Origin: an uncultured Phycisphaerae bacterium
Lineage (GTDB): Bacteria > Planctomycetota > Phycisphaerae > UBA1845 > PWPN01
Direction of reading: 5' to 3'
Assembly (NCBI GenBank): GCA_938005315.1
Contig: CALLOB010000008.1
Span: 1-49,995 of the forward strand
DNA: 49,995 nt
The position numbers were made by a program, and so were the translations under genes. Shown here one piece after another: positions 7,062 to 13,912 of the stretch (positions are counted from its first letter, which is position 1; every line of letters starts with the position of its first letter). Below the pieces are notes generated by a model, which had not been told where the DNA came from, searched no databases, and worked only from the letters and a program-made list of their open reading frames with translations.

Positions 7062-8341
7062 CGCGCCCCCCCGCGATCCGCCTGCGGATCCAGTCCGTCG
7101 CCCCAGGGCCGGTCCAACTCCACCAGCAGCCTCTCGATCCGCCGGCCGCGCAGCGATTCCACCGTGAGCCGAACGTTCTGCAGCCGCACCTCGTCGCCCA
7201 CCGCCGGCAGCCGCCCCAGACGCGACAGCACCAGGCCCCCCAGCGTGGTCACCGGCTCCTCCAGGGGATTCAGTCCGAAACGCTCGGCCCACTCCCGGAC
7301 GCTCACGCCGCCGTGCACGCGGTAGCGGTTCTCGCCCAGGCTCTCCCACAGCGGAAGCTCTTCCGCCTCGTCCGGCAGACTCAGGTCGCCTACGATCTGT
7401 TCGGCCACGTCCTCCACCGTGACCAGCCCGGTCATGCCCCCGTACTCGTCCACTGCGATGGCCAGCTGCGTGCGAGAACGCTTGAAGTGCGCCAGGAGCT
7501 GAGTCAGGGTGATGATCTCCGGCACGAACGGCACCGGCCGGACCATCGAGCGCAGCGGCCGCTCCGGGGCCAAGAAGAAGTCCTTGGCGTAGACCACGCC
7601 GATGATATGGTCGATGTCCCCCTCGTACACCGGGATCTTTCCGAACCGCAGCTCATTGAAGAGCCGCCGGAGCTCGCCGGGACCGTCGGCCAGGTCGAAG
7701 GCCTTCACGTCCACCCGCGGAACCATCACGTCCCGAACCTTCAGCTCGTTCAGCCGGATCACCTCGGCCAGCATCGCGTTCTCGTCGGCGTCGATGATCC
7801 GGTGGGCCTGCGACACCTCCACCAGCTCACGTAGCTCGTCCGTGCCGATGCACTCCGGCGGCCGCGTCGCCCCGGCCAGCAGCCGTGTCAACGGCTCGAT
7901 CAGAACGGAACTCAGCACCAGGTTCAACGGCCATAACAGCACCTGGCAGACGCGCACGATCCGTGCCGTCCGCACCGCCAGCGGCACACGCAACGCGATA
8001 GCGGCCGCCTTGGGCAGGATGTCACCCACGGTCGTCACCAGCACCGGCGAGGCCAGCCCCAGCACCGCGGCCAGGGCCGAATGACCGCCGGTCAGCCGCT
8101 CCAGCAGCGACAACGTCGTGGCGAAGACGAAAATCCCAGCCGACACGTTGCCGATCATCAGCGTCAGCAGCAAACGCCGGGGCTGCTGCATGAGCTGAGC
8201 CGCCAGGCGGGCCGAAACCCGGCGGTCGTCGGCCAGACGCCGAAGCTCGAGGCGCGAGAGCGAGAACAGGGCCGTCTCGGCGGCGCTGAAAAACGCCGAG
8301 CAGGCCAGCAGGATCAGTACCAGGATCACCGTGAACAGCAT
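7058..8341 (-). CDS. DUF21/CBS/CorC_HlyC membrane protein (CNNM-like)
   Basis: A 427-residue protein with the full family layout: a DUF21 membrane domain (about 1-190; FFSAAETALFSLSRLEL, GDILPKAAAIALR), a CBS pair (about 205-325; RDVMVPRVDV, AVDEYGGMTGLVTVEDVAEQ) and a C-terminal CorC_HlyC domain (about 340-415; YRVHGGVSVREW, TTLGGLVLSRLGRLP). Related proteins are implicated in Mg2+/Co2+ efflux or membrane stress. The start is uncertain: GTG at 8344 and ATG at 8341 are adjacent and no strong ribosome-binding site is visible. It is the first gene of a coupled two-gene operon and is divergent from the glycosyltransferase gene. I see no gene in the 284-bp gap between them. Confidence 0.88.
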   Translation of the reverse strand: MLFTVILVLILLACSAFFSAAETALFSLSRLELRRLADDRRVSARLAAQLMQQPRRLLLTLMIGNVSAGIFVFATTLSLLERLTGGHSALAAVLGLASPVLVTTVGDILPKAAAIALRVPLAVRTARIVRVCQVLLWPLNLVLSSVLIEPLTRLLAGATRPPECIGTDELRELVEVSQAHRIIDADENAMLAEVIRLNELKVRDVMVPRVDVKAFDLADGPGELRRLFNELRFGKIPVYEGDIDHIIGVVYAKDFFLAPERPLRSMVRPVPFVPEIITLTQLLAHFKRSRTQLAIAVDEYGGMTGLVTVEDVAEQIVGDLSLPDEAEELPLWESLGENRYRVHGGVSVREWAERFGLNPLEEPVTTLGGLVLSRLGRLPAVGDEVRLQNVRLTVESLRGRRIERLLVELDRPWGDGLDPQADRGGAR

Positions 8342-8625
8342 CACCCTGCCGTTCGATCGCCCCCAACAGGCCGCGCGGATTCAGCCCGTCCGGGCGCACC
8401 CGGCCGTTCGCCTTCCCACCTTCCGCTCACACCATACGGACCTGAGCCCGACCGGTCGATCCGAAGCCGCCGGCCAACGCGCCTCCGCGCACTGGCGAGG
8501 CCCTGCGGCCGACCGCCTTAGCGCAATCATAACACAGGAGGCGGTGTACCCGTCGCGGCTCGCCACAAGCGCATGATTGGCGACGGACACTTGAACAAGC
8601 ACGCTTCCTCCGCCATGATGCAGGC

Positions 8626-9735
8626 ATGTCCGTTCGCGTTTCCCACGTCCTGGACGCCACCACCCACGAAGACGCCGTTCGCCTGGTCACGCTGCTGCTG
8701 CGGCGCCTCCCGCGCGATCGCGTCGAGCAGCGCGTCGCGGTGATGGGCGAATGCCCGGTACTCCAGGAGCCGCCCCACGTTCCGGTCGTCCACGTGGGGC
8801 GCCGCCTCAACTGGCCCATGGCCTCGGTGCTCGATCTGCAGCGTGTCCTTCGCCGCCAGCATCCGCAGGTCGTCTTGGCCTGGGGGGCCTCGGCCGCGGC
8901 CGTCGCCGCCACCGCGACGGGGCAGGATCCGCCGGTGGCCGTGGTGGTCGCCGACCCCGCCGAAACCGCCGAAATCGCCCGCTGGTGGCCAGGCAGCGCC
9001 GCCGAATCCTTCGGGCAAGTGGTCTGCACCTCCGACACCGCCCGACGGCGACTCGTCGAGTGCGGCCTGCCCGCCGCCCGCATCACCGTCATCCGTCCGG
9101 GAATCGACTACGGCGAGCTGCGCCAGGCCCGCCTGGCGGCTGACCGCCGGACGGCAGGACTGCCCGCCGGCGGGACGATGCTGCTCACCGCCTCTCCGCC
9201 CAGCCGCGCCGCAGGACAATACTATGCCGCCTGGGCGGCCGCAATCCTGCAACAGGTCTGGCCCGATGTGAGCATGGTCGTCCCTGGCGTCTCGCGCGAA
9301 CAGGAACGTATCCGCCGACTTGTTGAAGGCCTGCCCTGCCGCAACCTCTATCAGTTCACCCGCAACCGCATCAGCCCCATGGAGCTGCTGTCCCTGGCCG
9401 ACGTGCTGGTTTTCTCCCCTTCGGGCGATGTCGGCATCTACTGGCTGGCCATGGCCATGGCCGCCGGCACGACCATCGTCGCCACGGCCGTACCCTCAGT
9501 CACCGAACTCGTCACCGACGGCCAGACCGCGTTCCTGTGCAAGCCCGACCAGCCCCACCTCCTGGCCGCTCGCATCCATGAGGCCGTTGGCGATCCCGAC
9601 ACCCGCCGGCGATGTGCGGATGCCGCGCGCGACCAGGCTTTCGAAGTCTTCCGCGCCGAGACCTGCGTTGACGCCTTTCTTCGGCTGATCGCCGACGCCG
9701 TCCGGGGGCAAGCCGTAACCGGTGCCTCCGCCTGA
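8626..9735 (+). CDS. GT4-like glycosyltransferase
   Basis: A 369-residue protein with the two-Rossmann (GT-B) layout. The N-terminal half contains HVLDAT and a VVLAWGASAA segment. The C-terminal half has IRPGIDYGEL at about 163 and a late region resembling the GT4 donor site, where the usual EPFG block is replaced (LVFSPSGDVGIYWLAMAMAAGTTIVATAVPS, shown here only as a landmark ending near residue 290) and followed by ELVTDGQTAFLC. The acceptor is unknown and there is no neighbouring sugar locus, so this may be a lone cell-envelope or lipid glycosyltransferase. No clear ribosome-binding site precedes the ATG. Confidence 0.75.
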   Translation: MSVRVSHVLDATTHEDAVRLVTLLLRRLPRDRVEQRVAVMGECPVLQEPPHVPVVHVGRRLNWPMASVLDLQRVLRRQHPQVVLAWGASAAAVAATATGQDPPVAVVVADPAETAEIARWWPGSAAESFGQVVCTSDTARRRLVECGLPAARITVIRPGIDYGELRQARLAADRRTAGLPAGGTMLLTASPPSRAAGQYYAAWAAAILQQVWPDVSMVVPGVSREQERIRRLVEGLPCRNLYQFTRNRISPMELLSLADVLVFSPSGDVGIYWLAMAMAAGTTIVATAVPSVTELVTDGQTAFLCKPDQPHLLAARIHEAVGDPDTRRRCADAARDQAFEVFRAETCVDAFLRLIADAVRGQAVTGASA

Positions 9736-9870
9736 ACCTCCCCGACCACCGGCCAGGGACGCGTTGCCTGTGCAAACCCAGGCCCTCTGCACCCCTGAAC
9801 GCTACGTGCCCCCCCGACCGCCCGAACCGCGGCTCTGAGCTTAAACCTCGGGCAACACTTTCCCTCAGGC

Positions 9871-9898
9871 TTGCCTCCGCCGCCGGACAAGATAGAAT
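9871..9898 (+). promoter_or_regulatory. putative sigma-70-type promoter of the tRNA gene
   Basis: TTGCCT at 9871-9876 and TAGAAT at 9893-9898 (5 of 6 to TATAAT) are separated by 16 bases. Transcription would start near 9905, about 40 bases before the mature tRNA 5' end. The rest of the 208-bp gap after the glycosyltransferase gene shows nothing clear. Confidence 0.45.
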
Positions 9899-9943
9899 GG
9901 TGCCTGCTGGCCGGCTCGGTTCGACCGGGTACCAGGCCGCTTC

Positions 9944-10017
9944 GGGCGATTAGCTCAGTTGGCTAGAGCGCTTGCTCGACATGCAAGAGGCCACTGGTTC
10001 GAGTCCAGTATCGCCCA
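9944..10017 (+). tRNA. tRNA-Val (anticodon GAC), with C at position 33
   Basis: A complete 74-nt cloverleaf. Acceptor stem GGGCGAT/ATCGCCC, D-stem GCTC/GAGC, anticodon stem CTTGC/GCAAG, T-stem ACTGG/CCAGT with loop TTCGAGT, and discriminator A at 10017. CCA is not encoded. The anticodon loop is TCGACAT, placing GAC at 34-36, which reads GUC/GUU valine codons. Position 33 is C instead of the nearly universal U. All stems pair perfectly, so this does not look like a decayed gene. A transposase remnant lies downstream. Confidence 0.93.
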
Positions 10018-10280
10018 GTCTGATTAACTATCTGTGGTTTCGTGAGTTGCGAACGCCCGCCTCGTGGCCCGGCGGGCGTAATTCCAGGCTCGCAAACCAG
10101 CTTTACGACCTAGACAAGCCAAAGGACGCCGCATGCCTGCCCCGGAACCCGGGTAAGCTGGCGGGCCGAGCACGCGGCAAACCATACGGCCATGCCTGCC
10201 CCGAAACCTGCCGGCGTACCGGAGTTCTTGTCCAACACGCATGACCTCCTCCCGTTCGTGCCCCGCTGCCGCGGCGGGAG

Positions 10281-10691
10281 TGTCCGGCCTGGGTGCCGCG
10301 GCTGCGGGCGATCTGGCAGGCCGACGATGAGAAGGCCGCCCGGCGGCTGCATGCCGCGGCGGTGGGCGAGCTGCGGCAGGCGGGCGACGATCGCGCGGCG
10401 GACGGCCCGGCCGACGATCTGGACCGGCCTCTGACGTTCTATCGGTTTCCGGAGGCTCACTGGGCGCGCCTGCGGACGACGAACCCCATCGAGTCGGTGT
10501 TCTCCGGCGTCCGGCTGCGGACCAACGCGGCCGGGCGGTTCAAGAAGACCCGCAGCGGCGTGTGGCTGATGCACCAGGTGCTGACGCGTCTGAGCAAACA
10601 CTGGCGGCGGCTGAAGTCGGCGCATCTGTGCCCGACGGTGCCGCTGCCTGAGTCGTGTTCGAGGAGGAAGACCAGGGCGAGGGTCGCATAG
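10281..10691 (+). pseudogene. 3' remnant of an IS256/Mutator-type transposase
   Basis: The reading frame encodes the C-terminal end of an IS256-family transposase. The diagnostic stretch runs from FYRFPEAHWARLRTTNPIES at about 10432 through RLRTNAAGRFKKTRSGVWL to HWRRL. Full-length enzymes are about 400 residues; only about the last 130 remain, with the DDE catalytic region lost upstream. It begins about 260 bases after the tRNA 3' end. A terminal-repeat-like sequence follows at 10720-10747. I see no coding signal in 10018-10280. Confidence 0.75.
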
Positions 10692-10719
10692 GCGCGAGGA
10701 TCACCGGATGCCCCCAGGG

Positions 10720-10747
10720 CGATTTACACAGGATTTGACACTGGCTC
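10720..10747. repeat. likely right terminal inverted repeat of the IS256-type remnant
   Basis: The sequence CGATTTACACAGGATTTG followed by ACACTGGCTC, 28 bases after the transposase stop codon, resembles IS256-family ends, which usually carry a TTTACACA...TTGACA core. I find no matching inverted copy in the tRNA-proximal region, so the left end of the element appears lost. Confidence 0.5.
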
Positions 10748-10855
10748 CCGCCGGCGAACAGCCGTAAGATCATGGTAAAATACGCAAGCATTGTTTGACA
10801 TGGGGTGCATGTCGCGTGAATAGGGCGCGATAAGGTTCCGGTGGGGAAGTCTGCC

Positions 10856-12193
10856 ATGACGACCGATCCGCGAAAGCGTGATGATGCCTCCTGCGCGGCG
10901 ATCTGTCTGACGGTTTCACTGACGGTGGCATCGATGGCACCGGCCCAGTGCGATCCGGCCTGGACGCAGCCGAACCCGGCCACCACGCCCCCGGCCCGTT
11001 ACGGCCACGGTCTGGCTTACGACGCCGCCCGCGGCACGGCGGTTGTTTTTGGCGGGATCGGTTCCGGCGGATACCTGAATGACACCTGGGAGTGGGACGG
11101 CGTCTCCTGGATCCGGCGGACCCCGACGGTTTCGCCGCCGGCATGTTTCGATCCCAAAGCCGCATATGACGCCGCGAGGGGGATGACGGTGCTTTTCGGC
11201 GGCTGGAACGGCAGCATCTATCTGGACGGCACCTGGGAATGGGACGGCGCCGACTGGACGCGGCGGACGCCGGCCACCTCGCCTGCCGCCCGTTACGCCC
11301 ACGCCATGTGCTACGACGCAGCCCGGGGCGTGACGGTGCTGTTCGGCGGCTCCGGCACCGCCGGCAGCGCAGGGGCCGAAACGTGGGAATGGAACGGGGT
11401 CAACTGGACCAGACGCACACCGGCGTCCTCGCCTCCGTCCCGGGGTATGCATGCGATGGCCTACGACGGCTCCCGGGCAGTGACGGTCCTATTCGGTGGC
11501 ACCGGCTCCGGCGGCTACCTGGCGGACACCTGGGAGTGGAACGGGGCCAACTGGAACCAGCGCACCCCGGCCGTCAGCCCTCAGGCCCGTGTGTCGGCCG
11601 CCATGGCGTATGACGCCTCCCGCGGCGTCACGGTCCTGTTCGGCGGATTGGGTTCCGGCGACTACCTGGCGGACACCTGGGAATGGAACGGCATCAACTG
11701 GACGCAGCGGAGCCTGGCCGCAGCCCCTTCCCCCCGAAACGCCCACGCGATGGCGTACGACAGCGACCGGCAGGCATGCCTGCTTTTCGGCGGGGCGAAT
11801 GCCGGCGGTCCCCAGGGCCACCTCTGGGAATACGCACGCGGGCTTCGGCTGCTCAACGTTCCGGTCAACACCAGATCGACCGAGGGATCGGATGCCGCTT
11901 TCGGCGTGACGGCCATCGGCAGCGCGTCCATCCGCTATCAATGGCGCAAGGACGGCATGCCCATCGCCGGAGCGAACCAGGCCTTCTTCCGCATTCCCGC
12001 AGTCGACCGGGGCGACGCGGGCGTATACGACGTGGTGGTCCGCAGCTACTGCGGTCAGGTCGTCAGCGAAGCCGCGACTCTCACGGTGACGCCGCGGGCC
12101 GACCTGGACATGGACGGGGACGTGGATCAGGCGGACTTCGGTATCCTTCAGTGGTGCCTGGGCGGACCGGATTTGCCGCCCGGGTGCCCATGA
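10856..12193 (+). CDS. secreted kelch-repeat / Ig-like protein with C-terminal dockerin-like EF-hand
   Basis: A 445-residue exported protein. The signal peptide (about 1-31) ends near SMAPAQC. Residues 48-336 are six repeats of about 49 residues, each with AYDAARG..VLFGG...TWEWNG.NW..RTP, typical of a kelch/galactose-oxidase-like beta propeller. Residues about 337-412 look Ig-like (YQWRKDGMPI, DRGDAGVYDVVV). Residues 413-445 form a dockerin-type EF-hand half (DLDMDGDVDQADFGILQWC). The ATG at 10856 has GGGGA 8 bases upstream. A perfect -35 hexamer TTGACA at 10795-10800 precedes it, but no good -10 follows. A surface or extracellular carbohydrate- or protein-binding role is likely; the target is unknown. 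Confidence 0.85.
   Translation: MTTDPRKRDDASCAAICLTVSLTVASMAPAQCDPAWTQPNPATTPPARYGHGLAYDAARGTAVVFGGIGSGGYLNDTWEWDGVSWIRRTPTVSPPACFDPKAAYDAARGMTVLFGGWNGSIYLDGTWEWDGADWTRRTPATSPAARYAHAMCYDAARGVTVLFGGSGTAGSAGAETWEWNGVNWTRRTPASSPPSRGMHAMAYDGSRAVTVLFGGTGSGGYLADTWEWNGANWNQRTPAVSPQARVSAAMAYDASRGVTVLFGGLGSGDYLADTWEWNGINWTQRSLAAAPSPRNAHAMAYDSDRQACLLFGGANAGGPQGHLWEYARGLRLLNVPVNTRSTEGSDAAFGVTAIGSASIRYQWRKDGMPIAGANQAFFRIPAVDRGDAGVYDVVVRSYCGQVVSEAATLTVTPRADLDMDGDVDQADFGILQWCLGGPDLPPGCP
10997..11863 (+). repeat. six in-frame ~147-bp kelch repeats
   Basis: Six coding repeats with a period of 147-150 bases. The motif ACCTGGGARTGGRACGG recurs near 11085, 11230, 11382 (with ACG in place of ACC), 11527 and 11677. 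The sixth copy is divergent (LWEYARG). Copies 4 and 5 are the most alike, which suggests growth by internal duplication. Confidence 0.85.
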
Positions 12194-12334
12194 GACGCCT
12201 GCACCCCGGGAACGTTCGGCATTCTGCGACCGCACATCTCATCCAACCCGGCTCAGGGCTTTATCCTCCCGTCCCCGTCCCGGGGGCATCGACGAACGAC
12301 CGTTTGGGACGGCCGCAACGACAGGCGCATGGAA

Positions 12335-12367
12335 AGAGGCCGCCACCCGAATCAGGTGACGGCCTCT
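12335..12367. terminator. bidirectional-looking terminator between convergent genes
   Basis: A 13-bp stem with one internal mismatch (AGAGGCCGCCACC at 12335-12347, GGTGACGGCCTCT at 12355-12367) and a 7-base loop. On the minus strand the stem is followed by TTTCC, serving the PEP-CTERM gene. On the plus strand it is followed by GTTCG. It sits between the convergent kelch and PEP-CTERM genes. Confidence 0.6.
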
Positions 12368-12402
12368 GTTCGATCCTGCTCAGGCCACGGAAGCGAACAA
12401 AA

Positions 12403-13122
12403 TCAGGCCGCGATGCGGCGGCGGGCAGTCAGAAGCCCGCCCAGCAACAGTAGACCCAGCGTCGCCGGTTCCGGGATGTAGTTGTAGATCACCGTCACGG
12501 TGCCTGTAGTGTCCAGGGGGTCGATCTGGGCCTGCACGCCGCCCAGAGAACCGTAGTTGGCCACCTGGGTGCCCTCCACCGTGATGGTGAATGTGCCCGT
12601 GCCGATGTAGCTGCCGTACACCAGCGAGTTGACGATGCCGCTGTCACTGTCCCATACCGATCCGCCGAGATAAAAGCCGTAGTCGGTCCCCATCATGCTG
12701 AAGTTCGGCGTGCCACCCACCTCGAGGTCGTCATCGTCGGCCGTGAGGTTGAGCGTGGTCCCGCCGGTGGCCTTGACGTCGCCGGGCTGGAAGATGGGCT
12801 GAAACATCGCGTCAATCAGCGGCACGGAAGCGGTGATGGCGGCCTGGGCACCGAACTCGATGGCGCCACTGGCCGACTGCGGTGCGTCGTTGTCGCACCG
12901 CAGCGCCCCGCCGATGGCGTTGAGGTTGACCTCGACGTACACCGACAAAAGCGTCAAGGTGCCGCCCAGGTCGTCGAACTGGTTGAAGGTCAACACCTGC
13001 GTGTAATCGGGCACGCCGCTGAAAGGCTGAGTCTGCGTGATCGTCGCAGCCGTCGCCGTCGAGACGAGCATGCCCGCCGCCAGAATCGAAACCCCGACAA
13101 CACTACATACCGGCTTTTTCAT
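12403..13122 (-). CDS. PEP-CTERM secreted protein (choice-of-anchor E-like)
   Basis: A 239-residue exported protein. The signal peptide covers about 1-25 (MKKPVCSVV...STATAA). The body opens with a segment (YTQVLTFNQFDDLGGTLTL) typical of choice-of-anchor E proteins and is predicted beta-rich. The C-terminus has the complete PEP-CTERM sorting signal: IPEPATLG, a hydrophobic helix, then ARRR. Such proteins are processed by exosortase and usually placed at the cell surface or in the extracellular matrix. No exosortase gene is in this window. The ATG at 13122 has AGGAG 6 bases upstream; longer in-frame starts lack a signal peptide at their N-terminus. Function of the body is unknown. Confidence 0.88.
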   Translation of the reverse strand: MKKPVCSVVGVSILAAGMLVSTATAATITQTQPFSGVPDYTQVLTFNQFDDLGGTLTLLSVYVEVNLNAIGGALRCDNDAPQSASGAIEFGAQAAITASVPLIDAMFQPIFQPGDVKATGGTTLNLTADDDDLEVGGTPNFSMMGTDYGFYLGGSVWDSDSGIVNSLVYGSYIGTGTFTITVEGTQVANYGSLGGVQAQIDPLDTTGTVTVIYNYIPEPATLGLLLLGGLLTARRRIAA

Positions 13123-13912
13123 AATCTGCTCCTTCTCTCCTGTGGGTACTACACGTACCCATTGTCTTTTTCTGCTGGATATCGCCACCGTTGACCTGAC
13201 CCGGCGCTCCCTCAGCACGCTGAGGTGCGCAGCTTCTCCTACGGTTATATTCCAGCCTACGGCCATTGGGAGCCTGCGTCAAGCTGTTTTTTATGTTTTT
13301 TGCGAGAGATTGCGATGACTTCGACGCTTCGTATCCGCTCACATTCGTCGGCGCGCCGCGAAGGCGAAGCACCCGTGTCAGCCGCACCGTCGGTCGAATC
13401 AGTCACGCAATGGCATCGTCCTATGCGGCCCTGCTCCTGCCAACAACCGGGCAAAAACCCGAGTCGATGTCGCCGGAAAGGCTCGACCGCCGCGTAAACG
13501 ATGACGCGACCCACAGGCCTTCAGGATTCCACCATGCTTGCGCCACAAAAACAGGGCGCGCCATGCTTCCTCCGGGCAATCGGACGGCCGCCATTGAACA
13601 ATCAAGTGATGAACTGAAGCGAGACTCCTTGGTCGCTGGATTCCAACTGAGCGCCCGGAAGGACCGGATTCACGAAGCCACCGCCGACAGGCAGGCGGAT
13701 TGAACCAGGGCTCCCTCAATGCCGCTGAAGCCATCAAAAACGCTATGTGTTTCTAAAAAGAGAGGCATATGCGATCCACGGCCCGTCCTAATCGGCCAGA
13801 CCGGCAAATCGGCCAATCACCCAGCCAATCACCGCGGGTGTCGCCTGACCGGCAATCCTTGGCCCTGTGCGAGGCTGGCTGTCGGCCCGCCGACCCGGCT
13901 TTGAGCCCGCGG
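13123..13912. other. 790-bp intergenic region without a recognisable gene
   Basis: This stretch separates the PEP-CTERM gene from the HEAT lipoprotein gene; both lie on the minus strand. It holds the PEP-CTERM 5' leader, a small hairpin (CCTCAGC/GCTGAGG near 13208) and AT-richer patches. Short open frames have no family resemblance or convincing ribosome-binding sites. The region 13500-13700 has low-quality frames on both strands that could be decayed coding sequence. Confidence 0.5.

Noticed and set aside
10018..10280. Possible short proteins between the tRNA and the transposase remnant.
   Set aside because: The frames lack ribosome-binding sites and resemble no family; one runs straight out of the tRNA sequence.
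13399..13737. A 112-codon minus-strand frame in the gap upstream of the PEP-CTERM gene.
   Set aside because: No start signal, no family resemblance and irregular composition; it may be decayed sequence but cannot be supported as a gene.
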